From Microbulbifer pacificus (GTDB lineage Bacteria > Pseudomonadota > Gammaproteobacteria > Pseudomonadales > Cellvibrionaceae), in assembly GCF_002959965.1 (NCBI RefSeq), contig NZ_PREV01000027.1, forward strand, positions 1,488,001 to 1,552,000: a stretch of 64,000 bases of DNA, given 5' to 3'. The position numbers and the translations under genes are program-made. The first letter of the stretch is position 1; every line of letters starts with the position of its first letter. The notes under the pieces are model-generated. The model saw nothing but the letters and a program-made list of their open reading frames with translations, had not been told where the DNA came from and did no database searches. Shown one piece after another: positions 13,798-23,135 of the stretch.

Positions 13798-14472
13798 TTA
13801 AGGCTTTTTCAGGAAAATCACATCTGACCCGCAGATCTCCAGCTCAGCGTTTAAATACTGCGCCAGCCAGCTAAAGGTTTCCTTGCTGAAAAACACAATA
13901 TGGGTGGGGTCGCGAATATAATGCCAGCTGGCAAACCGCTCTCGATCAACGACCAGCTTGGTCATCAGCGCCAACAGCCCGCCAGGCCTAATACTCAGCC
14001 ACAAATCCAGCAACACCTGCCGGGGATCTGCCAGGTGCTCCACCACTTCCGTGCTGACAATAAAATCGAATGACTGGTGCAGCACTGATGAGTCCGGCTG
14101 GTAGTACAGGTCATAGGTGGCCATCCGGTGCCCCGCCCGCCCCAACAGATGCGCGAGCAGTGGCGCCGGGCCGCAACCGAAATCCAGACCACTGGCGGTA
14201 TTGGGCAACCGCTCCAGCAAAGGTTTCGCGCAGCGACTCAAAAAGCGCTCGTAACCTTCATCATGCAGGTCGTTTTCGTGAAGATCGTAGTAGGCTTTTT
14301 CCGCGTCGCTGGACAGGTGATATTGTGACGGAACGAAAACCAGTGCGCATTCAACACACCGGTTATATTCACGGAACTTGTCGCGATGATAAAGGTGTGC
14401 CGCCGGTTGACGGCACAGCGGACAGGATGGGGCGGGCTCTGGCCCGCCGCCACCGCTAAGGGCATTAATCAC
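13798..14472 (-). CDS. Class I SAM-dependent methyltransferase with N-terminal Cys4 knuckle
   Basis: The 224-residue protein begins with a short zinc-knuckle-like segment, Cys17-x2-Cys20 and Cys39-x2-Cys42, followed by a Rossmann methyltransferase domain with SAM motif I LDFGCGPAP (96-104) and VSTEVVEHLADP as the motif II/post region. It resembles the Methyltransf_23 group; the substrate is unknown. Its start is 2 bp from the end of the small heat-shock gene, so the two are probably co-transcribed, although no functional link is obvious. Confidence 0.8.
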   Translation of the reverse strand: MINALSGGGGPEPAPSCPLCRQPAAHLYHRDKFREYNRCVECALVFVPSQYHLSSDAEKAYYDLHENDLHDEGYERFLSRCAKPLLERLPNTASGLDFGCGPAPLLAHLLGRAGHRMATYDLYYQPDSSVLHQSFDFIVSTEVVEHLADPRQVLLDLWLSIRPGGLLALMTKLVVDRERFASWHYIRDPTHIVFFSKETFSWLAQYLNAELEICGSDVIFLKKP

Positions 14473-14474
14473 TG

Positions 14475-14984
14475 TCAGGCAGCTTGCTCATCCTGTGAGT
14501 CACTCGAAACAGATGGCTCGGAAACGTCCACGTTCGCGGCCTTTTCCGATTGCAGTAGATTTCCGCTGGAAATTTCGATCTTGCGTGGCTTCATTGCCTC
14601 GGGAATTTCCCGCACCAGATCTACATGCAACAGTCCGTTCGCCAGCTGCGCGCCAGTCACCCGTACATGGTCAGCAAGCTGAAAGCGGCGCTCGAAGTTG
14701 CGCGCTGCAATTCCTCGGTGCAGAAAGTTGCGACCGGACTCTTCAGTGGCTTTTTTGCCGCTTACCGTCAGGCGATTCTGCTCCATCTGGATATCCAGCT
14801 CGGACTGATCAAAGCCCGCAACCGCCATGGAAATTCGATAGGCATTCTCCCCAGTCAATTCAATATTGTATGGGGGGTAAGCCGGTTGATTCTGCTCCGT
14901 GGCCGACATCGAATCCAGCAATGAAGCCAGGCGATCGAAACCGATAGCAGAACGATACAGAGGGGAAAGATCTAAATTACGCAT
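14475..14984 (-). CDS. Small heat-shock protein, Hsp20/IbpA family
   Basis: ATP-independent holdase of the alpha-crystallin family. The 169-residue product starts MRNLDLSPLYRSAIGFDRL, as IbpA proteins do. An alpha-crystallin domain runs from about 40 to 130 (YRISMAVAGFDQSELDI, then the GLLHVDLVREIPE strand), followed by an Ala/Ser-rich tail. I prefer the ATG at 14984 over 14990 because the ribosome site GAGGA sits 8 bases upstream of it. The leader contains a ROSE-like hairpin that hides this site, suggesting translational heat control. Confidence 0.9.
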   Translation of the reverse strand: MRNLDLSPLYRSAIGFDRLASLLDSMSATEQNQPAYPPYNIELTGENAYRISMAVAGFDQSELDIQMEQNRLTVSGKKATEESGRNFLHRGIAARNFERRFQLADHVRVTGAQLANGLLHVDLVREIPEAMKPRKIEISSGNLLQSEKAANVDVSEPSVSSDSQDEQAA

Positions 14985-14990
14985 TGTCAT

Positions 14991-15009
14991 ATCCTCAATT
15001 CAGAGCAAT
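14991..15009 (-). promoter_or_regulatory. ROSE-like RNA thermometer hairpin in hsp20 leader
   Basis: The mRNA segment AUUGCUCUGAAUUGAGGAU can fold with AUU(G)CUC pairing to GAGGAU around loop UGAAUU. This reproduces the ROSE signature in which UUGCU pairs imperfectly with the AGGA ribosome-binding site and one G is left opposite a G. ROSE elements are established regulators of ibpA-type genes. An additional GC-rich segment further upstream could form the stabilising hairpins. Confidence 0.65.
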
Positions 15010-15216
15010 ATTCAGAGCTGCACAACGCGAACAGCGCGGCGAACTCCAGAGAAAGCGCCCGCACCATGGGTACCAGGCGGCCATTTCCGCAACCTTCAGC
15101 AATGTCGAAACGTATTCGACAGGTTGCGGGCCCGGGAGGCACCTCTGTCGAGCCTGCCACCCTTGCTTTCAGATATATGGTCTTCCACCACGGCTTCAAG
15201 GGGACAAACGTACGAA

Positions 15217-15825
15217 ATGCAAAAAAACACATCGACATCCCCCGCCAATGCACTCTGCCACAGGAAAGAGCAACATTTGAGACTGTTTATCGGTGTAGCG
15301 CCAGATCGTGCAACGCAGCACTTTCTCGATATCACATGCCAACATCTCGAGCGCCTTGGCCTGCCGCGAGATTGCCGCTGGATCACTCAGCCCAACCGCC
15401 ATCTCACCCTAGCCTTCCTGGGTGAAACGGACGCGATTCATCTGGAGGCCATTGAAGATGGCCTAAGGAAAATTGCCGCAACACTCCCTTTCTGTCATGG
15501 AGAGATTGTGAGTACCCACCCTTTTCCCAAGGTACACGCGAAAATGCTGGCGGCGGAACTCTTACCCAATCCGCTACTGGCGAAACTGCATCAACAGTGC
15601 TGCGCATTGATGCGCGACATCGGCAAACAACCCGAGCGGAAAACTTTCCGTCCGCATTTCACCCTGGCCAGAAGCAGGCAGGGGTTTACGCACCCGCACC
15701 CGATTGCCACAGCGTTTACCTGTACGCTGGACAACCTTACTCTCTACCAAAGCCATCTCGCCCCGGGCGGCAGCCAGTACCACCGAATATTGTCCATCCC
15801 GCTCGAAGGTCATCCACTGGACTGA
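15217..15825 (+). CDS. thpR: RNA 2',3'-cyclic phosphodiesterase (2H family, LigT/ThpR)
   Basis: 2H phosphoesterase acting on 2',3'-cyclic phosphate RNA ends (historically 2'-5' RNA ligase). Both histidine motifs are present: HLTLAFLG in the N-terminal half and HFTLAR in the C-terminal half. The product is 202 aa from the ATG at 15217. A TTG at 15277, with AGGAAAG eight bases upstream, would give 182 aa starting LRLFIGVAP and fits the family length (about 180) better, so the start is uncertain. The gene is divergent from hsp20 and ends at a bidirectional terminator. Confidence 0.85.
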   Translation: MQKNTSTSPANALCHRKEQHLRLFIGVAPDRATQHFLDITCQHLERLGLPRDCRWITQPNRHLTLAFLGETDAIHLEAIEDGLRKIAATLPFCHGEIVSTHPFPKVHAKMLAAELLPNPLLAKLHQQCCALMRDIGKQPERKTFRPHFTLARSRQGFTHPHPIATAFTCTLDNLTLYQSHLAPGGSQYHRILSIPLEGHPLD

Positions 15826-15840
15826 CTGCGCGGACTCAAA

Positions 15841-15877
15841 AAACAAAAGAGCCCGCATCTTGCGGGCTCTTTTGTTT
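15841..15877. terminator. Bidirectional terminator between thpR and the coiled-coil gene
   Basis: Stem AAACAAAAGAGCCCGCA / TGCGGGCTCTTTTGTTT, with A/T runs on both sides, between two convergent genes. Confidence 0.9.
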
Positions 15878-15909
15878 CTTTCCAGATACGCCGGGAGAAA
15901 TGCGACCAG

Positions 15910-16944
15910 TCAGTCCAGTTGCGACAGGACATACTCCGGGTACATTACCAGTCGCGGACGCGAAAGACGTCGCGCATCGAAGATAAAGACATAGCGCACA
16001 CCTTCATCCTCAGCCGGGATGGTGCGACGGAACCGCCAGGAATTGATCTTGTACGTCTGGCGACCCGCACTCACCGGCGCAACCAGGCGATACTGATTCC
16101 TCCCGAGGAATTCAAACTCCAACGCCTCACCGCCAGATGGTCGCAGGGACAGGTTCCGGAACGTCTGCTTATCGCTGTCTTCGTCGTCCTCAAGCCCGTT
16201 CAGCAGCTTATCGAGACGCTCCTGTTCACCGCGCACGTAAGCGATCAACTCCGGATCCCTCTCGCGCGCCTCCGCTGCCGGCACCTCTGGCTCCTCAGAA
16301 GAGGCCGCCACTGGGGGTTCAATATTCGGCTCTGCCGGAACCAGAGACGCGACACCGGGCTCTGGCATTTCAGGTTTACCGACCGGAGCAGCCTGCGCGG
16401 CAGCCCCCTTCGCCCTGCTCTGGTTCTCCGCCTGCACCAGCATGGTCTGCACCAATCTATCGACGAGGGACTGTTGCTGGGTCAGGCGCGCCTTGCTGTC
16501 CGCCACCGACGCCTGGGAGGATTTCAGGCGCACCTCGAGGTCACCAAAGGTGGACTGGATGAACTCAACCCGGCGATTGCGGCTGTCCACCCCCCGTTCA
16601 GCCATGGAGTAGGCATGACGGGCTTTGTTCAGCGCGCGCTCTGTGTCACTGCTGGGCGCCTGCTTATGCTCGCGCTCCGCCGCCTTGAGTTCTTTCAGGC
16701 TCTGCTCGTAATGGGTGCGGGCCTGGCTCAGAGACTCCTGTGCGCGCTTCAGCTTGTACTCGTAGCCGAGCATTTCATTCTCGACGTCTTCCAGCTCCAC
16801 CAACCGGTTTTCCAGAGACTGCTCCATTCGCGCAAGTCTGTTCTGCTCGACAGTCAGAGAGGATTCCCCTTGCACCATCGCGCACCAACCCAATACCCCC
16901 ACCACACTCGCAAAAACCAGCGAGCAACCACGGTTTACCGCCAT
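15910..16944 (-). CDS. Secreted coiled-coil protein of unknown function
   Basis: I do not recognise this family. From the start MAVNRGCSLVFASVVGVLGW (16944) the N-terminus looks like a signal peptide cleaved near VQGESS. Residues about 30-165 form a charged coiled coil (LENRLVELEDVENEMLGYEYKLK and following), then comes a Pro/Glu/Ala-rich linker (about 180-230), and a C-terminal domain containing LEFEFLGRNQYRLVAPVSAGRQTYKINSWRFRR. An ATG six bases upstream (16950) is also possible. Localisation to the periplasm is inferred from the leader. The gene stands alone between the thpR terminator and a 530-bp gap. Confidence 0.7.
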   Translation of the reverse strand: MAVNRGCSLVFASVVGVLGWCAMVQGESSLTVEQNRLARMEQSLENRLVELEDVENEMLGYEYKLKRAQESLSQARTHYEQSLKELKAAEREHKQAPSSDTERALNKARHAYSMAERGVDSRNRRVEFIQSTFGDLEVRLKSSQASVADSKARLTQQQSLVDRLVQTMLVQAENQSRAKGAAAQAAPVGKPEMPEPGVASLVPAEPNIEPPVAASSEEPEVPAAEARERDPELIAYVRGEQERLDKLLNGLEDDEDSDKQTFRNLSLRPSGGEALEFEFLGRNQYRLVAPVSAGRQTYKINSWRFRRTIPAEDEGVRYVFIFDARRLSRPRLVMYPEYVLSQLD

Positions 16945-16950
16945 AGTCAA

Positions 16951-17476
16951 AAGTCCGTTGTTTGAATTTTTACTTCAGGATACGCCGAAGCGAAATTGCG
17001 TATTTCGCGGGAAGCGTCCGGATCCGCCTGGAGAAGCGGATAACTCCCCCGGAACGCCTAGTGTGCAATTGTGCCTCTCGCGAGACCCGACAATGTACCC
17101 CAGACGGTTATACGCAGCAATGACCATGCCAACAGGATTCCTTTACATGCAGTGACTTGTGCCGCAAAAACGCAACATTTTTGATGACTGGAAAAGTTCC
17201 CTCGGACTAACAAATATTTGTGACATTTTCTTGATTCAGGAGCTTGATTTTTTTTTTGAGAATCGCATTATGACCTACAGGGAGATAATCCTGATTCGGT
17301 ATGAAAACCGGCCCGAGCGCAAAACACCTTGATATTGCCAACCAGGCAACGACTGAACTGCGAACTCCGGCGTCCGATTTTCACACTGTTCAGACTCCCT
17401 ACAGGGCGCCCTACCTTCTTTCAGCAAACCGCGCAAGCGGCCTGCATAGGTCCTTTATAACCGGAGGTATGTGCCC
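16951..17476. other. Intergenic region without a recognised gene
   Basis: A 526-bp stretch between the coiled-coil gene and the hibernation factor. It contains an uninterrupted run of ten T at about 17249-17258 and the leader of the downstream gene. Short open frames lack ribosome sites. I see no tRNA, clear terminator or convincing promoter, though an sRNA or long 5' leader cannot be excluded. Confidence 0.5.
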
Positions 17477-17836
17477 ATGAAATCAGCGCCTTACGATAAC
17501 ATTGTGTTCCGCGATATCGACAAGTCCGCCGCCCTGGCAGACACCGTATCCAAAAAGTTGCACAAGCTGGAACGTTATTGTGGCGACATCATACGTAGTC
17601 GTGTGGTCCTAGAAGCTCCCCATCATCACAAACACAAAGGCAAGCAATACCGCGCTTCCGTTGAGCTTGCTCTGAGCGGTAACCCGGTCACCATCACCAA
17701 TGAAAGCGACTCCATTCACCGCGCAGTCAACGGTGCCTTTGATTCCGCCGAGCGCTGCCTGAAGGAACGCGGAGACCGCCGCAAAACCCGCCGTCACCAG
17801 CTGCCTGTGTCTGATACAGACATCGCCGCGGAGTGA
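17477..17836 (+). CDS. Ribosome hibernation promotion factor, HPF/RaiA family
   Basis: Short (119 aa) protein with the beta-alpha-beta-beta-beta-alpha HPF/YfiA pattern: KLHKLERYCGDIIRSRVVLEAP, then KQYRASVELALSGNPVTI, and SDSIHRAVNGAFDSAERCLKE, ending in a basic KTRRHQ segment. Family members bind the 30S subunit in stationary phase or stress. I choose ATG 17477 because GGAGGT is 8 bases upstream; a GTG at 17471 is too close to that site. It is not next to rpoN, where the canonical hpf usually lies, so this may be a second paralogue. Confidence 0.8.
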   Translation: MKSAPYDNIVFRDIDKSAALADTVSKKLHKLERYCGDIIRSRVVLEAPHHHKHKGKQYRASVELALSGNPVTITNESDSIHRAVNGAFDSAERCLKERGDRRKTRRHQLPVSDTDIAAE

Positions 17837-18004
17837 TCCCGTAATTTACGAAACCCGAATCTCAGGGGGACCCCAGAATTTACCAGATGGCACTTCGCGC
17901 ATGCTGCCCTAAATTGTTGCGCCTATGATGGTCCAGTCTGGCAGGAAGATTGAAGTGCCTAATATCGACTCACTGGCCCGCTTGGGCAAGGAGCAAACGA
18001 CATG

Positions 18005-18042
18005 AAAAAGGGGTGCCGAAGCAATCTTCGGCACCCCTTTTT
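18005..18042 (-). terminator. Terminator downstream of gor
   Basis: Stem AAAAAGGGGTGCCGAA / TTCGGCACCCCTTTTT around GCAATC, about 55 bp after the gor stop codon. Confidence 0.88.
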
Positions 18043-18096
18043 AATACTGAGCGCGCGGACGATTCAATCCACCGCACCACAGAGATCAGCGCCAAC

Positions 18097-19458
18097 TCAC
18101 TCCGATACAGCGGTACGCATGGTAACGAATTCCTCGGCGGCTGTCGGATGAATACCGATAGTCTGATCAAATATCGCCTTGGTAGCACCCGCCTTCATGG
18201 CCACCGCCATTCCCTGGATGATTTCCCCCGCGTCCGGCCCCACCATATGCACGCCAACCACTTTGTCGCTCTCCTTGTCGACAACGAGTTTCATCAGAGT
18301 CCGCTCATCACGCCCACTAACCGAGTGGCGCATAGCCCTGAACGTCGATTGATAAATTGCGACAGATACCCCCGCCTGGCGGGCCTCCTCCTCGCTCAGT
18401 CCCACGGTGCCAATATTCGGTTGACAGAACACGGCCGTGGGAATGTTGTTGTAATCAATTTCCGCTGTTTTTCCTGTGCGCCAGTGCTTCACCAGCGCCA
18501 TTGCCTCGGCCAGGGCAACCGGCGTAAGCTCCGGGCCACCGGTTACATCCCCTAACGCATAAATAGATGTGACACTGCTGCGGAAATTATCATCCACTCC
18601 GATGGTGCCATCCTTGTGAATGACGACACCTAGCTTGTCGAGACCCAATCCACGGGTGTTTGGTTTACGGCCTGTCGCATAGAGCACAGCATCCACATCC
18701 AGAGTATCACCATCACTCCCGGTTACCCGCAACTCACCCCCTTCGAGCTTTTCGATGGACTTAACCTGGTGGCTGAAGTGGAGGTGGACTCCCTTTTTTC
18801 CCACCTCGTCACGGACGAATGTCCGTACATCCTTATCGAATCCTCGCAAAAACAGATCTCTGCGGTATGACAGGTGCGTTTCTGCCCCCAACCCGGCAAA
18901 GATACCCGCGAACTCCACTGCAATATAACCACCGCCGACCACAAGCACCCGACGGGGAAATACCTCCAACGAAAACACTTCGTTAGAGGTAATGACATAT
19001 TCACTGCCGGGAAATTCCGGCACATATGGCCAACCACCAGTGGCCACCAGAATGCGCTCCGCGGTGAACCGGTTTTCGCCGACAGCCACCTGCTGGCGAC
19101 CGGTGATTCGAGCCCGCCCATCAATGATCCGCACACCGGAATTGGCAAGCAGGTTTCGGTAAATCCCGTTGAGACGAGCAACTTCCTTGGCATTGTTGTC
19201 TCTCAGAGTAGGCCAGACAAAGTGCGCACCCGCCTGCCCTTCCCAGCCATACGCCTCCGCATCCTCGAACGACTCACGATAAGCACTGGCGTAAACGAAA
19301 AGCTTCTTGGGCACACAGCCCACATTCACGCAGGTTCCGCCCATATAGCGCTCTTCAGCAACAGCCACGCGCATGCCGTCGGCAGCCGCCATGCGAGCTG
19401 CGCGCACGCCACCGGAACCGGCCCCGATTACAAACAGATCAAAATCAAATTCTGACAA
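18097..19458 (-). CDS. gor: Glutathione-disulfide reductase
   Basis: Flavoprotein that reduces glutathione disulfide with NADPH. The 453-residue product has the FAD-binding [11 protein letters not shown] (12-22), the redox pair Cys43/Cys48 in [13 protein letters not shown], the second dinucleotide fold [19 protein letters not shown] with downstream basic residues typical of NADPH use, and the C-terminal HPTAAEE motif whose histidine is the acid catalyst. The start is taken as TTG at 19458 because AAGGAGAG lies just upstream and the protein then begins [12 protein letters not shown]. An upstream ATG (19509) would add an unlikely 17-residue extension. Confidence 0.93.
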   Translation of the reverse strand: MSEFDFDLFVIGAGSGGVRAARMAAADGMRVAVAEERYMGGTCVNVGCVPKKLFVYASAYRESFEDAEAYGWEGQAGAHFVWPTLRDNNAKEVARLNGIYRNLLANSGVRIIDGRARITGRQQVAVGENRFTAERILVATGGWPYVPEFPGSEYVITSNEVFSLEVFPRRVLVVGGGYIAVEFAGIFAGLGAETHLSYRRDLFLRGFDKDVRTFVRDEVGKKGVHLHFSHQVKSIEKLEGGELRVTGSDGDTLDVDAVLYATGRKPNTRGLGLDKLGVVIHKDGTIGVDDNFRSSVTSIYALGDVTGGPELTPVALAEAMALVKHWRTGKTAEIDYNNIPTAVFCQPNIGTVGLSEEEARQAGVSVAIYQSTFRAMRHSVSGRDERTLMKLVVDKESDKVVGVHMVGPDAGEIIQGMAVAMKAGATKAIFDQTIGIHPTAAEEFVTMRTAVSE

Positions 19459-19641
19459 AACTCTCTCCTTCGCTCCGCGCCGGCAATCAGCTGCCGGGGG
19501 AATTAGCACTGCGCACTCGCACTATTGTCAGGTTAAATACACCTGGTCAGCATATGGAAACGCGCACTGCTCCACAATTGGAACATAAGTGACAAATCAT
19601 ACTTAAAACTCGTTGACATAAGACTGGCGTTTCGATATTCA

Positions 19642-19657
19642 TGTGATGCTTATCACA
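19642..19657 (+). promoter_or_regulatory. CRP-like binding site
   Basis: TGTGATGCTTATCACA matches TGTGA-N6-TCACA exactly. Its centre lies about 50 bp upstream of the ATG at 19700. A -35-like TTGACA occurs at 19613-19618. The site could act as a class II activator site for a start near 19691, or as a repressor if the upstream TTGACA is used. Confidence 0.55.
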
Positions 19658-19699
19658 ATAACAAGCCTGATAGCTAAAACAACAGTAGGGCATTCACAG

Positions 19700-20245
19700 A
19701 TGAAAACGCCAGACGCCTCAGCAACACGTTCATTTTCCAAGTTCTCCCATGCTCGCAAGCTGGTACCGTTGATTACGGCAGTAATTACCTGCGTCTTCGC
19801 GGCCGGCAATGCCAGTGCGACCAGCTCACACCCCGCTTATCTCAACGACGCCTATTGTGAAAGCCTGGTAGAGCAGTTCGTAGATTCCGGGATGCGCAGC
19901 CTGGGGAAATATATCAACGAAAACTTTAAGCCCGAGTACAAGGGCGGTATTCGCAACACCATCAACTTTCTCAACCAACGCGCAGAATGGCTGGGTGAGT
20001 GCGACGCGTATCTGAGCGATACCGCAAGTAGCCGCGTCTTTTATGACGAAAAAAACACCAAAGCCATTTTTGAAGCCATGGACGCACTGGCCAAAGAACT
20101 GCAACTGGTTAGAGAAGGAGTGGAATATCCCGATGCGGCCGGTAACAACAATCCACGTCCGTTCATCAAGAGCCGCTTTGACACTCTTGCAAAACTCGTA
20201 GACCAGCACCACACCCGGATTCTGATGAAGAAACAGTTCCGGTAA
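19700..20245 (+). CDS. Exported protein of unknown function
   Basis: The 181-residue product starts MKTPDASATRSFSKFSHARK and has a signal peptide with hydrophobic stretch LVPLITAVITCVFAAGNASA, probably cleaved after ASA. The mature part is mostly helical, with conserved-looking DAYCESLVEQFVDSGMRSL and LNQRAEWLGECDAYL segments holding two cysteines that could form a disulfide. No family assigned. The start was chosen as the ATG giving a compact signal peptide; an in-frame ATG at 19643 lies inside the CRP-like site. It stands alone, with a possible CRP site upstream. Confidence 0.65.
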   Translation: MKTPDASATRSFSKFSHARKLVPLITAVITCVFAAGNASATSSHPAYLNDAYCESLVEQFVDSGMRSLGKYINENFKPEYKGGIRNTINFLNQRAEWLGECDAYLSDTASSRVFYDEKNTKAIFEAMDALAKELQLVREGVEYPDAAGNNNPRPFIKSRFDTLAKLVDQHHTRILMKKQFR

Positions 20246-20487
20246 ACGGTATCAAACGAACAGAGTGGTTGGCCGTGGGGCCGGGTATACCGGCCTCCGC
20301 GCCCAGTCGCTCACTCCGATTTTCTCACGGGCTCCCCGCCGATTTTCACTAATCGCCTTTCACCGGTGGTTTATGAGGAAAGTTCGATAACAAAGGCGCA
20401 GCGCCGACGCATTCAGACCAACCGTTCCCAACACGGAACTGGAGGCTTTGGCAAAGCGAACCGTTACACAGCTTTCCGCATGGGCCA

Positions 20488-21699
20488 CTAGGGTCTACGC
20501 GATTGCTCGCGCTCCACCATGTCATCCCGGATAGCTCTCTCAGCATCGTCATTGCCCGAAGCAGCTCCAGGCCAGGTGGCACGATCTCGCCCCAACAGGC
20601 GTTCTTTCAGGCTGGCCGCAATCCGCCGGGTAAGCGTACCGAGGCGGGGGCGCTGCTTCTCCGAAAACGGGATCGGACGGCAACTGTGTACCGTGGCAAG
20701 CCCGATTCTCGCCATAAACAAGCTCGCTCCCATACCCTGCCCCAGACGCGCAGAAACGGTACTCAACATACTGTCCCCTACCAACTCGGGCCAAAGTTCA
20801 CTGACCGCATATTCACTGGCGCCGCTATAGGCGATCAATGCCAATACTTTCTTGAACAGACGCCAGCGGACCACCACCGATGGCCGCACCCCATAGATTT
20901 GCGCGACATCATCGATCAAGCGCATGGACTGCCGCAGAGCGACCAGCACGTCCAGGGTGGTAAAAGGACTGAGCCCCACCAGCGCCCCCGTGGTTGTAGC
21001 GTGTCTGACGATACGCCTCAACGCCTCCTGATCCAGCGCCTCGAAGAAATTCAACTCGAGGTGCCGCAACAATTCACTGTTGTCATAGTAATCCGGCATC
21101 TCATCCTGCACCCTTGCCAGCAGCGCGCCTTGAGGCTTGCCGGCGAAGAGTTCACTCAGCTGCTGATTCAGCGGCGCCACCGCATCGGTCGCTCGACTAT
21201 CGCGAACCTGAGCCGCCAGCTCCTGAGTTTTCTGCAGCTTGCGCAGCGGTCGGCCGGCACGGAAATACTCCCATACGGCGCTCGCCATGGTGAGCACGAG
21301 CGCACCGATCACCACACCAGCCAGGACTCCGAGAGTCCAGTGCATATCCGCCGCCCAGTTAAAAAACTGCCGCAGCTCCCAGAACACGGCGCCAAATGTG
21401 AGCGCGAGTGCCGCCAACAGCGCCGGCTTCCACAGGCGAAGCCGGAATACAGGCAGGCGCAGCTCGGAGAACGAAATTTTGTCCGGCAGCGACTCTCCGG
21501 TGGTGATGGAGCGAGGCAACTGCGCAGACTCTTCCTCGAGAGACTCAACACGGGTACTCGCGCGAGCCCGGGGCGCCCCCTCTTCCGCGTCGAGGTTTTC
21601 GATACGCGTCTGGCGGCGGGGGACCTCTCGCGTGCGCTCCGCACCGTCATTGCTGCGCGGTATTTCGTCATTCGAGAAACGGGTATCAGAACCAGTCAT
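20488..21699 (-). CDS. ycjF: YcjF-like membrane protein (TIGR01620/DUF697)
   Basis: The 403-residue protein has a long charged N-terminal region (about 1-85), two transmembrane segments around ALLAALALTFGAVFWEL and LGVLAGVVIGALVLTMASAVW, and a C-terminal DUF697 domain with TTTGALVGLSPFTTLDVLVALRQSMRLI. Function unknown; in E. coli the ycjXF pair is heat-shock and envelope-stress associated. Its ATG overlaps the TGA of ycjX by one base, implying translational coupling. The C-terminal tail beyond residue about 355 is Arg-rich and possibly variable. Confidence 0.88.
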   Translation of the reverse strand: MTGSDTRFSNDEIPRSNDGAERTREVPRRQTRIENLDAEEGAPRARASTRVESLEEESAQLPRSITTGESLPDKISFSELRLPVFRLRLWKPALLAALALTFGAVFWELRQFFNWAADMHWTLGVLAGVVIGALVLTMASAVWEYFRAGRPLRKLQKTQELAAQVRDSRATDAVAPLNQQLSELFAGKPQGALLARVQDEMPDYYDNSELLRHLELNFFEALDQEALRRIVRHATTTGALVGLSPFTTLDVLVALRQSMRLIDDVAQIYGVRPSVVVRWRLFKKVLALIAYSGASEYAVSELWPELVGDSMLSTVSARLGQGMGASLFMARIGLATVHSCRPIPFSEKQRPRLGTLTRRIAASLKERLLGRDRATWPGAASGNDDAERAIRDDMVEREQSRRP

Positions 21700-23135
21700 C
21701 AGACCTTATCTCCCAGCAACAGATTCAATAGCGCGTCCATCCGAATATGCGGCATGTAACCTTCCCGCCCGATTCCCATTGGTGGCCGCAATTGCGGAGG
21801 CTGGCCGCCAGTGTAGTGTTGCCACTCCCCTTCTTGAGGCAGATGCGCAAGAATTTCGGCATTTTCAAAGCCGAGATAACTGCCATCCATAGCGTGGCCG
21901 ACCAGTAGCCGACGGCCATCGCGAACGCTTTCATTAGAGCAGCGTACGGCGGCAATCGCTTCGCAATAGAGAGGTAACCCGCGATGCCGGGCGCCGGAAA
22001 ACACCTGTTGTAGCTGCTGCCCCAATAACTGACGCAGAGCATCGTGATCCGCCGCCAGAACCTGGTCGACCTTGGTGGCGGCAAACACCAACCGATCAAT
22101 CCGCGGATGCCAGAGTTTCCGCAAAAGGCCGTTGCTCCCGTAGCGAAAGGTATCGGCAATGTGCCCGAATGCCAAACGCATATCTTCGAGAGACTCTTCC
22201 CCGGCAAACAGGGTGCTGATCAGATCCACCAGCACCAATTGCCGATCCAGGTGACGGAAGTGACTATCCACAAAGGGCGCCACCCGTTCATCGACATACC
22301 GTCGGTAGCGGGCTTCCAATACTTTGTACACACTGTCCTCCGCCAGAGCATCCAGCTCGGACTGCGTGCGGTGACCGATTCCCGGCAGCGGAAAAAATCC
22401 ATACTCCTCGCTGTCGAGCAATGCGCGCCCCGGCTGCAGATAGCTAAGTTTGCGCGCGCTGCGGCAATCCCGCAGAAACTGCCGATAGTTCTGCCACAAA
22501 CTGTCGATCTGCTGCAGGTCGGCCGGAGCCTCCGGTGTCAGTCCTCGCAGGTGCGACAGCAATTCCGGAGCCAACCCCGCCCGGGGTTCCGCGCCCAGCA
22601 GGTCCGCCTGCTGGCGACACCAGGTGGCAAAGTCCATCCGCAGTAGCGGCAGATCCATCAGCCATTCACCGGGATAGTCGCGGAATTCAAGGATCAGTTT
22701 TTGCCGATAACTACGCCCCAGACGGCGCCCCTGAAGGTGCACGTGCAGCTCCAGAGCAGAGAGGTCGCGGGTGGATTCCGGCCAGCGCGGCGGATTGGCG
22801 GTTAAGGCACTGAGGCATCGCTCGTACTCGAAAAGAGGCAATCCGGTATCGAGTGCCGGGTACAGGTCAGCACCCAGCAGGCGTCCGTTCAAGGCCGGGG
22901 AAAAACCCGGTAATTGCGCGCGATCGGGATGGCTGAGCTGGTAGATCAGACTGGTAATCAATGTGGATTTGCCAGCGCCGCTAAGCCCCGTGATACCGAT
23001 ACAGACCCGTCGGTCCAAAAGTCTCTCGGCAGCCCAATGGGACTTTTCTAACGCTTCTTTACGCAGCCGTCGAAACTGTTGTTTAAAGGCGCGCAACCGG
23101 CCTTTTGCGTCCGATTGATCGTCAGCTGAACTCAT
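21699..23135 (-). CDS. ycjX: YcjX-like P-loop NTPase
   Basis: The 478-residue protein of the YcjX/DUF463 family has Walker A GLSGAGKSTLI near residue 50 and a downstream RQLVLVDLISTLFAGEESLEDM segment, consistent with a GTPase-like fold. The start at 23135 (MSSADDQSDAKG) is supported by AAGGAG about 7 bases upstream; an ATG at 23156 would add 7 residues. It overlaps ycjF by one base, so the two form a unit. Precise cellular role is not established. Confidence 0.9.
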   Translation of the reverse strand: MSSADDQSDAKGRLRAFKQQFRRLRKEALEKSHWAAERLLDRRVCIGITGLSGAGKSTLITSLIYQLSHPDRAQLPGFSPALNGRLLGADLYPALDTGLPLFEYERCLSALTANPPRWPESTRDLSALELHVHLQGRRLGRSYRQKLILEFRDYPGEWLMDLPLLRMDFATWCRQQADLLGAEPRAGLAPELLSHLRGLTPEAPADLQQIDSLWQNYRQFLRDCRSARKLSYLQPGRALLDSEEYGFFPLPGIGHRTQSELDALAEDSVYKVLEARYRRYVDERVAPFVDSHFRHLDRQLVLVDLISTLFAGEESLEDMRLAFGHIADTFRYGSNGLLRKLWHPRIDRLVFAATKVDQVLAADHDALRQLLGQQLQQVFSGARHRGLPLYCEAIAAVRCSNESVRDGRRLLVGHAMDGSYLGFENAEILAHLPQEGEWQHYTGGQPPQLRPPMGIGREGYMPHIRMDALLNLLLGDKV

